Source: Bryum argenteum (Eukaryota > Streptophyta > Bryopsida > Bryales > Bryaceae). Taken from it: 64,000 nt of DNA. A program made the translations under genes and the position numbers. Shown here piece by piece: positions 32,862 to 44,784 of this stretch. Where the stretch lies: NCBI GenBank assembly GCA_037043015.1, contig CM073321.1, forward strand, positions 3,415,001-3,479,000, written 5' to 3'. The notes under the pieces are model-generated. The model saw only the letters and a program-made list of their open reading frames with translations. It searched no databases and was not told where the DNA came from. Each line of letters starts with the position of its first letter. The first letter of the stretch is position 1.

Positions 32862-34745
32862 TCAGTTAGTCTGTTGGATTACCTTGGAAGCTTGCGGAAC
32901 GGCGACCTCATTGAACTGCTGCACCTCAGGAACGTGTTGAAGGGTAGTCCGCTTCACTATCTTGGGAGCTGCCGCAGATATCAAGTTGCTCGGCAGGTTA
33001 GTCGGTGGAGCCCGCTGAGTCCGTCGAGCAGTCTGTTGGAGCACCTTGGAAGCTTGCGGAACGGCGACCTCATTGAACTGCTGCACCTTAGGAACGTGTT
33101 GAAAAGTAGTCCGCTTCACTATCTTGGGAGCAGCCACAGGAATCGTGCTGCTCGGCAGGTTAGTCATTGAAGCTTGCTGAATCCATTGGGTAGTCTGTTT
33201 GAGCACCTTGGGAGCTTGAGGATTGGCATGCTCACTGAGCCCCGACACCTTACAAGCTTGCAGGAGCGTAGTCGGCTGCACATTCTTGGGAGCTGAAACA
33301 GGAGGAGCTCCACGTTCATAACAGGTATCACAGGGATCTATATGATGTATATGGCATGAAGATATAATTGGTTGACAAGGTGCTAATAGATCAAGTTTCG
33401 GTGGACTTACTGTGTGAGCTTTCAAAGAGCAGCTTGGAAGCTTCTGACCGGCTTGTGATGAAAATAACTATTCCGTGTACCGCCCTCAGGGAGGTTTCCC
33501 TTTGCAGCCTCCTCATCTAGGAATACCTTCCAACCTGAAGTCAGTGCAATGGAAGCTCGATATCAATACAACTTTACTTTGGTGGCTAGCAACATGAGAA
33601 TTTATAGCTGATAGAATTCAGAAGAGAACCATAAGTTATGAAACGTCAGAAGTAGGCTACTTACAGGGGGAAGGATTCCACTTCTTGTAGGAGGAGCGGC
33701 TCTCCCCCATCAAAAGTTTTCGAAACGTCTTCTTTGAGAGCTGGTTCCTCTGCATTGCAACAGTGACCGTGCTATAAAATCTCATTCAACACCCAGAGTA
33801 ACAAGTAATTGACCTTATCAAACCAACTTTGCATCCCCATACACCTAAATAGCAATCTCTAAATAAGTGTATACTTAACATGAAAAGCTTTCAGTGGAAT
33901 TATTCGATTACCAACTCCGGGTCAAGATCGTAATCAGATGATCCGAAATTCAATTTGTCTCGGCTGCCAGGGTTGAATTTGAGGTTTGCTCGATCTTGGG
34001 CCCTGTAAGATTCATGCAGACAGTCAGCCTTCTCGTCCTTCTTCCATACGTGGTGATATGTATATTGAGAAAACGTTAACTGCAGACTTTCTGATCTCAC
34101 TATCAGCGATAGTGGATGGCTAGTGGGGTATTCCACATCTATTACCTCAAAGCCAGTGAGGTACTTCGTGTTGTAGGCACCTGCAAATTAAATGACAAAC
34201 AACCAGCCAAACCCAGTTTAAAAAGTTCGCCCAAAGTGAGTATTAACCGTTCAAACAAACCGAGTCTCGAACTTTCAAGCAAATATAGGTTTCAAACTAT
34301 CAGAGAAACATGGGAGACAATATTGCATTGATCACTCTAGACAATCAATGGGTAGGTCGGGAATTGGAGAATACGAGCGAATGATGAACTTACCGCAGTA
34401 TAAACGCCTGTAACTTTCTGAAAGTGTTGGATCACTGAAAGCAGTTACAATCAACAAGAAGTGTTCCCACAGTTTAGCATCAGGACAGAAGTCTAAGGGT
34501 GATCGATCAGCTCTCCAAGCTTGGATCAGAACGCTTAGTGCTCATCATGTGAATCAATCTCCTTTTAAAACCTGAACAAGAAAAGACCGAATTGTAGTAT
34601 GGAGAGGAACTTACGTGATCCAAGTCCCCCACTTTCCGGTGCGAAGGAATTGGTGGACGTGCACGTTGGACTCGCTTGGAGAATCGTGCACCATTTTTGC
34701 TTCGTGCAGTTTTAAGAGAGTTGTCGTTCACCTCGAAACTTACAA
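32862..34745 (-). CDS. Uncharacterised multi-exon gene with 54-residue repeats
   Basis: Probable exons are 34,615-34,745 (ARSKNGARFSKRVQRARPPI), 33,900-34,090 (RAQDRANLKFNPGSRDKLNF, GSSDYDLDPEL), 33,665-33,771 (MQRNQLSKKTFRKLLMGESR, SSYKKWNPSP; donor GTAAGT) and 33,440-33,527 (DEEAAKGNLPEGGTRNSYFH). A long frame at 32,862-33,425 follows, with three 54-residue repeats around KIVKRTTLQHVPEVQQFNEV and VPQASKVLQQT. A TGA at about 33,423 separates the repeats from the preceding exon unless splicing removes it. No domain was recognised; it is basic and low in predicted structure. Confidence 0.35.
32871..33260. repeat. 162-nt coding tandem repeat
   Basis: The words CTGTTGGATTACCTTGGAAG, CTGTTGGAGCACCTTGGAAG and CTGTTTGAGCACCTTGGGAG recur at 32,871, 33,033 and 33,195, exactly 162 nt (54 codons) apart. 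The first two units are the more alike. Confidence 0.88.
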
Positions 34746-34749
34746 GGCT

Positions 34750-35470
34750 GGCTTAGAGCTCTGTACCTGCACAAACGGGCTTTATAAACTCAGCAAGCCA
34801 ACACTGGAAAGAAAGTGCCATGATTTTAAGTGCAAGAAAACAACCTATTGACGTTGAGTCGTGTGTGAGACAGTGATCGAAGGAAACCCTCCCATCGCTC
34901 GAAATTATACAACATAAACTGTGCTCAGTCCAACACATGCAATGTACAACAAACGGAAAGATCACAGTCACACAAATACATCTTCTTCTACCGAATGCTT
35001 CGACTGACCTTCTACACCGACCATTTGCAGACGACCGGTCGAAAAGATAGAAAGCGCGAAAAACTTAACAAATATGCGATCAAGACAGAAAATATGCACG
35101 TGCAAATACAGAGACAGGTGCAAAGCAAGGAAACAACGAAACAAGAAAACAAGAACTGAGAAACTGGTGCGAAACCAGTGATCGACTGCTTGCGAAGACG
35201 GTAATCGACTTTGTGATTGGTGAAATGACAGGTATACTTAAGTTGGGGAATAAATACGTCGACCCTCATTCCAGCTATTACGCTACAGTCCTTCACCGGT
35301 CTCTCCAACCAAAACCACACAACATGCACACGATCTTACCTAGAGGTGGCTATCGGTGCTTCGTGAGCAGGAGGGTGGTTTCACTTTTTTCTTCTTCTCA
35401 AACGTCTCCTCCTCCTCTTCTTCATCTTCGTCTTTGTCCCAAGGAAATCTCTCGCTTTGCATTCGCTACT
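34750..35470. other. No gene seen
   Basis: Short frames only; none reads like protein or has consistent splice sites. Confidence 0.35.
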
Positions 35471-37330
35471 CCTGATAAGCTAAAGCCCGCTTGGGCACGG
35501 GATGATCAACGTTCTTCCATCTTTGATCTGGCCCAGATTGACCAGGTCTGAAAGCAACAGCCAACCAATTATTAATGTGTCCATGGAGCTTCTCTACACC
35601 AGCAAACGATGAAGAAAAGTTGTACATGAAACACCATGAAGAACCATTGGGATTCCCGTGCAATGATCTTGTCCCTGCATAATGAGAATAGATAGCTATA
35701 CTCCATGACTTACTACAGAGAAGCAAGAATCAGAAAAGTGATGCATTTGAGGGGAAAGGGAATGTAAACCATAAACAATTCACAAACTTCACGTACTGTC
35801 GGACCCTATTTTTTCGATTGTGTGCCAACATGTCTTAATGCGCATTAAGAATAAGTATAGTGTCTAGAATCCGACCTAACTATGTGATAAGCCATATACT
35901 ATAAGGCAAATACGTTTTTACAACTAAGTATTATGTTTAGAATGTAGTTTGTAATAAAAAGGACGGGTTCGCGAACCCGTACTCCGCACTCGAACGGTGA
36001 GGACGTACTGTCAGAAGTCGGAAGGGGGTTAAAGATGGCGGCCGAAGCACGGAGTTAGTTTGAGGAAGAAGAGGTAGGACGTACGTAGAGGCCGGAGGTT
36101 AGAAGTCGGCCAGGGTTTGGAAGCCGGATTGGAATCCGGCCTATGACAGTTAAGAATATCTTTTGGGGATGCAAGCCGCTTTTTGAGGAGTAGGCCCTAT
36201 AGGCCGGCGCCGCAATGCAGTTAGGTTTCTAAGTCATTGACTTAGAAGTACTTATAGGTGAAAGTTTTGTCACCTAAAACATTCCTTGCTTAAATGTTAA
36301 TCAAAACCTTCTTATGCGCATATTCATTGTGATCCTTTCTATGTCTCACTTTTAGGTTGAGTGCTTAGAAGTTGTATCTATTGTGACTGGGTCGTAAGTT
36401 GGGAGTTAGGAATCCGGATTCTTTGTTAGATCGTTTCTGTGGAGTTGAGGTGGGGTTGGGCGTATTCCTGAGTACCTCGTGTCTTGAACTGGTCTAGGTG
36501 TCTGAGAGAGGGAAACTGCTGCAGTAAACACCTTACGGTCTGGGAGGGTCTGGGAGTAGAGTGTGCGAGGCCGGATTCCAATCCGACCTCCAACTGCTAC
36601 GGACTTGGGTTCCTCTGTAGTCTCAGAGGACGGATCAAGCACAATACGTTACCGAAATACGTGCAGGCGTCCTCTAGCCGGATTCAGAGCTCTTGGAGTC
36701 TGTCATTGTACTAAGGGTGATAGGATAACGAGGACGGCCTAGGTGACCTGCTAATTCAGACAGCCAGGACAGATTAGTTGTGAGGACGTAATGTTCGCCT
36801 AAGTGGGTGTGTGTGTGTTTGCTTGAGAAGAATCTAAGTGTGGAAGTTTCCGCCATGGTAAACATAAGGGAAAGAGTCTTTGTGCATCCCCTCTTGCAAA
36901 GGGATACCCTTGCCATGCAAGACTAAAACATAAGTTGGGACTAGAACGTTTGGTGGCTAGGTGTTTTAACACTACTTTGTCTTGGTCACTTCACAGAATC
37001 TCTAGAACGATACACGAGTCACCTAAACACGGGTATTACACTGATAAACGTGTAAGGGAAGACAAAGTAAATAAATGGCATCCGACACGTACTTTGGCAA
37101 GAAGGTTGAAGTCTCAGTAGCAGGGCGATTCTTGTTGAAGTCCATTCGTGATTTAGAGCTGTCGTTCCCGATTGCTCGCAAGTTTTTCACAAATTGAGCC
37201 ATCGCAGACTTTGGTCCACCACCCTGGTGGTTTCCTTCATCAAAACTGGAGAACCTTGGCTCATTAAATTCTCTTCTCTCGGAATTACGGAGGTCCTCTT
37301 GTGTCTCGAGAACTCGGACCAGGCGCACGC
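35471..37330 (-). pseudogene. Uncharacterised gene split by a solo LTR
   Basis: Upstream exon about 37,093-37,330: VLETQEDLRNSERREFNEPR, FSSFDEGNHQGGGPKSAMAQ, FVKNLRAIGNDSSKSRMDFN, then ATETSTFLPK. It runs into a donor-like GTACG, and the LTR target duplication lies on exactly those bases. The next exon is likely at about 35,568-35,697 after TATGCAG (SLHGNPNGSSWCFMYNFSSS, FAGVEKLHGHINNWLAVAF), and a third at 35,471-35,560 (PGQSGPDQRWKNVDHPVPKR). The phase across the junction is uncertain. No family was recognised. Confidence 0.3.
35797..37087. mobile_element. Solo LTR, 1,291 bp, duplication CGTAC
   Basis: Starts TGTCGGA and ends TCCGACA (a 7-bp inverted repeat with the usual TG...CA), flanked by CGTAC at 35,792-35,796 and 37,088-37,092. 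No internal region or second LTR is present, so it is a recombined solo LTR of an unidentified LTR retrotransposon. The interior repeats a motif (GCCGGATTCCAATCCG and GCCGGATTGGAATCCG), giving local inverted repeats. Confidence 0.9.
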
Positions 37331-37692
37331 CCTTGCTGCCATGGCGCCCTGTGAATGGGTAGGGTGGTAGGTGGCTCTTCTTAATTCAACGACGCAGCAC
37401 AGTTCAACACCGGACATTGGCAGTTCGTGGCATGAACAAGCCAATTAGGGTTTTGTGGCATTGCAAACAGGAACCTGTTTGAGTTTCTGAAGCACGGCGG
37501 AGACGGTAGATCGGGGAGAGACGGCGTCATCGCAGTGCTTGTCCCCTCGCTACTTCTTCGACTTGTGTTGCTGCTTTTTGGTTCATCTTCACGTATATAT
37601 TTGGTGAGTTTCTGCAAGGCGTTGCTCTTCGTCTTGAACCAGTTTCTTGTAGTCAAGTCTGAAGCACCTCGAAAGACCACCGTTGGGAGAGC

Positions 37693-37757
37693 ACCGAGGG
37701 GGGAGGGTGCCTGCGTTGGCGCAGCCCTCTCTCCAAATTTCTTCATTCCATCAACTT
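37693..37757. repeat. Copy of the GGTGCCTGCGTTGGCGCAGCC repeat
   Basis: A sixth copy of the dispersed hairpin repeat, matching 32,313-32,370 over about 60 bp. Confidence 0.7.
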
Positions 37758-38134
37758 GGCCTCCGACGCCATCACGCAGACATCGGCCGATGTGCGCCTC
37801 CCATTTTTCCGTTCTCTTGTACAAAATTACGCCGCAGTACTCCGATGTCCGCAGTACTCAGACAGCTGCGGTGAAGAGGTTGCCACTGTATGCGATGGGC
37901 TACTCGCCAACACTCATCCCCTTTCTTGGAAATCGGCGCAATCAACCCTAGTTTTGGCCACAGAGGAAAATAAATTCAAGGTTCAGTACAAACTTACATT
38001 TTCGATACCAACGTCCACGTGCTCCTCTGCATCCTCTAATCTCGTCACAGGATCACTTCCAGCAGCAGACATCTCCTGCGAAGTACAACTGCAAGATCAA
38101 CTTTCGATACGATTGGAACCACAAAAACCGTGTG

Positions 38135-38229
38135 ACTAAATCACTTAACCCTAGTGCACTCTGCAGCTAGTCTGGCAAGCCACGATCCCCATACAGTGCA
38201 ATCGAAACAGAGCCGACTTCGCCAAACGT
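38135..38229. repeat. Direct repeat, left copy (second at 38,914-39,008)
   Basis: About 95 bp containing CAAGCCACGATCCCCATACA and AGAGCCGAC, repeated with a few changes at 38,914-39,008. No gene is seen between or around the copies (37,760-39,360); the AT-rich stretch 38,640-38,910 is featureless. Confidence 0.8.
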
Positions 38230-39363
38230 GATTGGTATCAACTCCCTCACATCAATAATAATCATCTGCTCGTAATCTTTTGTATTCGAGGAAATCGAAC
38301 GTCAAGCATCGCTTTCACAAGACCAAAGCCCTAATTAGTCGTGTTTATAAGACTTCGAAGCTACAAGGTCCTTGAAGAGCTCAGACGTAAAACCCTAACG
38401 TGACACGATCTTGAATTATCAAACATGGCTCTAAACGATTGCTGGATACTTAACTAAAAGTATTTGTGAATGCTTACCCTCTTGAGGATATTGACACGAT
38501 CGTGAAGCTCGCCCAAGCCTCGTTCATTCTCCTGCTCAACGATCTCAGCGATCTCAAAATGTGGAACTGACAGAGGAGTTCCGGAGTGCTGTGGAGAAGC
38601 CAACTATTGCCTTACCTCTTAAATGACACCCTCTCTTATATCATACATCTATACTCGCACTTCAATGGCAGGTTCAGCAGAAAATAATTTAAAAAATAAG
38701 AGTGATGAAAATTTTGAAAAGTCAAGTGTTTGGTTGCTAAAGTCTTGAGATATTAGCTTTTAAAATTTTCTTGAATACCAAAATAACTCAATTCAATAAT
38801 ATGTTCCTTAAATGCAAAAACAGAAAGTAATCAATATAGTGTGGTGGCATATCTAATGTTGATTGCTTACGGAAGAGAAGATGGCATAGTTAAATCTGAT
38901 CACAAGGGCGGTGGGTCTAAATCACTTACCCCTAATGCACTCTGTAGCTAGTCTAGCAAGCCACGATCCCCATACAGTGCAATCGTAACAGAGCCGACCT
39001 CGCCAAGCACCGGCCGCTCAGTGCTTAGAGTTCTGATATCGTAGTTCTTAGGCGTTGAATCGATAAGCTTTTGGGGTAATAATGCTCGACTAGCCCACTA
39101 GACAAGCACCAAATACATTGATCCGCACTGCTTTGAAAATGTACACTACCCCTTGAATAATTTGTATACATGCAAACATAATATTCACAAATATGAGATA
39201 AAGCAACGCGTACTAAGAAGTTTAATTTCCACTTCTAGTCATGAACCACTTCGGTCAGTCATGAAGAATAATTATAATCTCCTTTAAATACATAGTCATG
39301 CTCTATTTAATGATTCACAAATATAAAGGTTAGATGTAACCATAGTCATGGACTGGATACATT

Positions 39364-40154
39364 CTATCGCTCTATATTAGTTTCGTTTCCATTTTCAACC
39401 TCTTGGTCAGTGTCAGGGTCATCCCATGGGATTGCAAGGTTCTCTATCAGCCAGTGTTGAATATAACAGTTTGGATGTACATATATCACAAACTCGGGAC
39501 GAACACTCCAAACTATCTCGTCCACATGATTCGGAATGAGTACAGGTACACCAACCTCTCCTATTTCTTCTTGCCTCTCGTGATGCACTCCGCCGTCCTC
39601 TTCTTGTTGTTTGTCGTTATTGTCCATGCTTGCATCCTCACTTCCAGATCCTTTCTGTGTATCTTGCTCCCCAAAAATATCACCAACTACTGTCTCAATT
39701 TTATTGAACTGTACAAACACATCGAGACAAGTAAGGCAAGAACTTTCGTTTAAAACTACCAATAGAGTAGTTCAGGTTTGGATCTTACCAGTTTCTCTAT
39801 CCCATCATCTTCACTATCATGCTCAGATCCCAACGACTCGCTCCTCGATAACGAACGCCTTACACCATCTCCATCTTCGTTCACATCATTCTGCTCACTT
39901 CTATCTTCATCTTCTTCACCCTCTCCGCTCTCGACAACAGCATCTAATTTCAACGACCGCATCTTCACATGTCTAAACCTTCCTTGCAAAAACTCATCAA
40001 CGTTGATATCCACTTCATCTCCTACTCGATCCTCATCGCAAGAACCCGACGCATCCCTCTTTCGCATTGCGCTTTGTCTGATTGCCTTAGTCCAGCTGAA
40101 TTTTATGCCACCTCTCCTTTTCTTCTTCCCCCGCCCTCCCTCTTTCCCTCTCAT
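39364..40154 (-). pseudogene. MULE copy 1 accessory acidic protein, divergent gene
   Basis: Starts with ATG at 40,154: basic N-terminus (KKKRRGGIKFSWTKAIRQSA), then FRHVKMRSLKLDAVVESGEG and an acidic Ser-rich part (SLSRSESLGSEHDSEDDG). A likely second exon (39,364-39,735) contains DASMDNNDKQQEEDG and a hydrophobic-aromatic tail (IVWSVRPEFVIYVHPNCYIQ). A homologue sits at the same place in MULE copy 2 (KKKRGGTRFSNTKALKRSAL; VKIRSINLDTVVEIAETEKS), so it is a conserved element gene and not chance. Second genes of unknown role occur in some MULEs (MURB of MuDR); similarity to MURB itself was not seen. Confidence 0.6.
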
Positions 40155-40456
40155 TGCTTCGCTACCGCACCCTCCATAACGAGCCTCAATAAATTCTAAT
40201 CACAAAGTCGCAATACCCTTAAGAAAGTAGAGACTACACAAAATCTAAGCTGGAAAACGAGAGACCTAACCCTCCCATTTCAATGGCTTTTATCTCTATC
40301 TCCTCCCTCGCCCAACTCTAGAATTCTTATCCCGCGTTAACTAAAACACGTGTTGCGAGATTTAGACTTCTGACAAAATCCTTCCATCAGGATCCTGACA
40401 TGCTTTACTAATCTAATTTGAATTACTCACTACATTTAGGCATCCTACCTGACAAT

Positions 40457-40468
40457 GACGGCCGCCGT
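40457..40468. promoter_or_regulatory. Conserved word between the divergent MULE genes, copy 1
   Basis: GACGGCCGCCGT followed by A/CACTTTTTC lies in the gap between the divergent genes in both MULE copies (second at 57,254-57,265). Conservation in otherwise diverged non-coding DNA suggests a shared promoter or protein-binding site. Confidence 0.4.
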
Positions 40469-40608
40469 AACTTTTTCATTTCCTTCACTATTTCATTTAA
40501 TACGACAGAGTATATTTAGCTCCTATTCTCTACTACCACTATCACTACCACAAACATAAAAATACAATCCAATCAGATCACCCCTATTTCCAATAAAAAT
40601 ACAAACAA

Positions 40609-43600
40609 TTGCTCACAAAGCATCTTGTACGTGTCTCTCATAAACCTTGGACTTATTCTACAACTTCCACACATACATGCCTGAAATTCTACTACTTCTC
40701 TCTTTCGCAAATTCATACTCCCATATCATTCTTAATATTCGTGTCCACGGCTTCCTCTGCTCCTCAAGCATTTTGCGCCGATGTCATAGAATTTGTGTCT
40801 CTTGGATCTATCATCCCTATATGTATCCCTCCTGGCACTGGTGGAACTGCGGATATCACTCCCCACCGGCTCTCGATTCGTTATGGTTTTGATGCTGAAA
40901 GCTTGTGGTTAGAATCAGATGTTTTTGATGCGGACAGTCGAAATGTCCTCTACTCCCTCTACGTCCAGCCTGAAACGTTAGACAATAATACTCGGATCTG
41001 GAAATTGAAACCTGGAAGGTATCGCGTTTATGGCTCCGTCTGCCCTCCAAAAGAATGCAAAATCTATGAAAGGATGGACAAACGTTATGATGGCCATATG
41101 TGGACAAAGACTGTCACTACTAAAATCAGTAATACGCTGGGGTTGTCATTCCGGTCGTCGGACTGTGTAGGTCATCTTCAATGTCACAATCCAAACTGTG
41201 GATTTCTACAGAGGCCTGAACGTGTGGCAGGAGTGAACGAGGTCGAGTTCGAAGGCTCCTGCAAAGATGCTTTCCCTGTTGGAGATGCTCCACCTTCTAC
41301 TTCAACTATAGTCTGTAAGATCTGCAAAGAACCTCCTGTCTGTGTGGTCTCTTGTGATGCAAAAATCTTCTATGTCTTCGGAGACAATACCCAAGAGTGT
41401 GCTTGCGTCCACGTAGGCAATCATAAACATCCAGTCAAAGTAGGAGCCCATAGGGGCACACGGAAGATAATACAGGACTCAGTAGAACAAGATGTGGACC
41501 GCAATCCGCAAGCTACCCTTTCCAAGATTGTCTTGGAAACTAGTAAGGATGTCTAAGGTAACGCCTTGCTCCGCGAAGAAGATGATCCCCCCACCGTGCT
41601 TACTTTGGAAGAGCTGAAGCCTATCTTTGAATGCTGCAAGGAGCTCAACTCCCCTAGTTTAAAAAATCGTGTCTACACTTTCAAGTATCTGCGCAGATAT
41701 GGCGTCCAAGACGGTATCACTAAGCTAAGAGGGCTTAGCAACTGGGCCTATGTGCAACGCAACATGTTTTCTCGCCAAGGTGACGATTTTGACAAGGTTT
41801 TCATCTTCAAGATGTCCGAGGTTGGACGTGGCAGTGGTATTGACCTTGTCCGCCGAATGCAACCTAGCGGTGACCTCGAACATGCGTGGATGATGTTTGA
41901 CCACGTGAAACGAGTTACCCACTGGACCTCCATGGCATGCCACGTGTACGACACTAATTACCAACGCGTACTCACCATTGCTTGCTGTGATTTCATGTCA
42001 GAGGCCGCAAATGCTCAAATTGTGTTCTGGAGGAACCTCAATCATGTCATGGCCAGACATGGAATACACAAGCCGCAGTTCAAAGGTTTTATGGCGGACA
42101 TCGTTCAAGCAAATTGGAACGCTGTGCGTATCATGTACGGTTCTGGTGATCGAAAGATACCCATGGAAGGCCAAGAGCGAATGTGTTATTTCCATTGGGT
42201 GCAATCCCTTGAGAAACACACAAAAAAATACATCGTGCACGAATCGCAAGATCAACACAAGAAATTGTGTAAGCAGTACAAAGATGCAAGCTCTGTGGCA
42301 GAAGCCACAAACTCGATACCTCGCAATCAAGGCATGGTGGACATCCTCGGGCGCGGCTACTGAAGCAGGCCTCTACCATTTGAACCTTTGGCTTGCGTTT
42401 TGGCATTTTTGTTACAGGCAATGGGGTGGATTCATGGAACTGGTAAACTTTCAATCATCCTTTCAATATATTCTATTTTCTTGGGCTATCCCACCATGCG
42501 TACCCTTTGAGCAATTCTGTTTTGGGACAGTACTAAGTATCTCGACTTTCTGCAGGAGAAGAAATATTCTCTAGAGGAATTAGCAGAAATGCCCTCTTGC
42601 AACCTTCAAGTCGTGGCCTATTATCAATACCTAGAAGGTGGAGAGGGAGGCTCTGGACCCACAAGAGAAGAACTTTGTTTTCGAACTGAACTTCGGACAC
42701 TCCAACGTAGAGCTCAACGAACCTAGGATCCAACGCCCCTGAACGATGCCATCTTGAAGATGCCTGGAGCCCAAAATTTCTGTACACGTGACGCATACTT
42801 TGAAGGAGCTGAGGTATTTGGGTCAAGAAAACGGAAAGCAGATGTCCCCCTTGGCGCCAAAGAAGAAACTCATAGGCCAGACACCGTGAATTTTTCACGA
42901 CCTCGTATGGGCCGTAGGGTGACACGTTCTCGTGCCCAAAATTTGAGCACCATAGGAGGAAGTCGAGGTAAAGGAATGCCCAGCACATCCTCCTGCCCTA
43001 ACTGGCATGGATTTTCAACGCGTGACAGCCGTGGAAGAGACTCGTGTAAACGTGAAGGTGTGGCACATTGCCCGACTTAATAAGGTTTTTGCAAAGTCTT
43101 GTTGGGCGCAGATGGCTGTCACTCAAAAGAAGTGCACATCCCGAATTGTCCAGAATGGAAAGAGCACCCTAGCTCCCACATACACAGGACTTTATACCCC
43201 GACTCATAAAGCGAACCAGTAGGTGGTGGAACAGTTTTTTTTCTGTGCTGATGATATTGAGAGGTGTGTGAAGGGGCATCGTCGCGAATGGATAGAGCCA
43301 TTCTCAGATTATGTGGACCGACCACCCATCCCTTCGGTTTGGCCTGTAAAGATAGGAACAAATCTCACACGTTCCGAGATTGAGGCGTTGGAGAATGCGG
43401 GATTTCAACTACCCCAAAAGCAATGCGTTCCTGTGAGCCGCACGTTCAACAGTATAGCCCTATCACAAGATCTGTTACAGGTTCCAATACCAGATAATGC
43501 AGACAATTATCCAAAAACAAGAAAGTCTAAGACCGTACACCGCAACATCACTTCTGCAAGTTCCAAACACAAGCAGAACATTGATACTGCTAGAGCCATG

Positions 43601-43924
43601 AAGGCAACTATTCTGAAGGTAACAATGGTACCTCAACCGGGTTTTGGATGCATCGTCAATTTGCAGTCCAAACCAGCTCCGACAGAGTCAATTTATGATC
43701 TCACTATTAGTGCCCTCCTGGATTGCAATTGCCCGGCGTTCAAGGAGACAATTTCTAAGTTCGGTAGACGTGGGCAACCATTCCGACCTTGTAAGCATCT
43801 TTACTATGTCTATGTACATGTCTTCAAACTAGAGGTCGACCATGACCTCTTCATGCATGCGCCTACCCTCAGTTTCAATGAGGTGAAAATCATTCTTGAG
43901 AGTGGGATCTTAGCCCATGCTTAG
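40609..43924 (+). pseudogene. MULE-type transposase with SWIM finger, copy 1
   Basis: Frame from about 40,750 (ADVIEFVSLGSIIPICIPPG). A Cys/His-rich region follows (CVGHLQCHNPNCGFLQRP; CKICKEPPVCVV), then GITKLRGLSNWAYVQRNMFS, the MULE core (AWMMFDHVKR; FKGFMADIVQANWNAVRIMY; CYFHWVQSLEKH), an intron (donor CTG|GTAAAC near 42,443, acceptor TGCAG at 42,554), and a C-terminal SWIM finger CNC...CKH (CNCPAFKETISKF, RPCKHLYYVYVH) ending at 43,924. Damage includes TAA at 41,554, a shift near 42,300, TAG near 42,725, a shift near 43,005 and TAG at 43,220. Compared with copy 2 it lacks about 140 residues before GHMWTK and about 35 residues after MPSCNL. MULE transposases cut and paste DNA; this copy is dead. 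Confidence 0.75.
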
Positions 43925-44174
43925 TTTAGAGTCATTACTTATCCTTATTAGTCTTCTACATACGTACTTCTACATTCATGAGTATGAAATACGCAACTCT
44001 ATGTAAATTCGCAATTTAGTGAATACATTTATATATGTAGTTATACCTATGTATATATATAAATTTATAGCTACGTTTAAATTTCTTAATTTCTAGTCAT
44101 AAACCTTCATTTTTGGTCCTTCCGAAAACATCTGGCCCTTTAATCCTCTTCAATGAAGTCTTCTATACACTTTA

Positions 44175-44541
44175 ACCCCTAAAAATCCAGGAAAACCGAT
44201 TCGGTTTTCTGAAATTTCGGGCAGCTCATTTTAATGAAATTGAATTAATATTATTGCCTAAGATTTTTACTGGATGCTCCCCATACTGTAATGTGTATTT
44301 AGTAAAATTTGTAAAGCCAAATTTTAATTTTATAACCTTCATCTAGAAATTTTAGGTTTTAAGTTTAAAACGTGCAGTGAAATTTTGACGTCTCCTTTGT
44401 ATACAAGTTAGGTGCAAGATCTTACGGTTCAAAGTCTAAAACCAAAAAAAATAGTTTCTCCATTTCTCCATTTCTCAACAAAGGTGAAGAATGGCAGTTT
44501 TTGGCTCTAAAAGTCGAGAAAACGCCTGGATTTTTAGCTCA
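44175..44541. mobile_element. Internally deleted MITE of the ACCCCTAAAAATCC family
   Basis: The left end ACCCCTAAAAATCCAGG follows TA. The first 210 bp match the right end of the 4,126-5,052 element and the last 160 bp match its left end, both in inverse orientation. It is therefore the same element with about 560 bp of middle missing. Its right terminal repeat has decayed (GGATTTTTAGCTC). Confidence 0.75.
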
Positions 44542-44727
44542 TAAAACTTGGTCACAAATCAATTTATTCCTAATCTGAAGCCTACATTGCACGGTTATGG
44601 GTGCTAAATTCTACAGTCATCAGGCAGGAATATTCAAATAATATATAGAATATACCCTTTCAATTATAAAAAAAATATTTTTAGAAATTTATTTTGTAAA
44701 AACAATTTTTGAGCGCTCAAAAATCTG

Positions 44728-44772
44728 AAATTGTACGCTCTATGCTCTGCGCTCTACGCTCTACGCTCATGC
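44728..44772. repeat. GCTCTACGCTC-repeat transposon terminus
   Basis: Four tandem variants of GCTCTACGCTC end in CATGCC just before unit C. They match 62,128-62,160 and the reverse of 1,936-1,975. Confidence 0.4.
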
Positions 44773-44784
44773 CATAGAAACGCT

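Noticed and set aside
35797..37087. Genes inside the solo LTR
   Set aside because: Its open frames are short, lack motifs and lie within an LTR defined by TG...CA ends and a 5-bp duplication.
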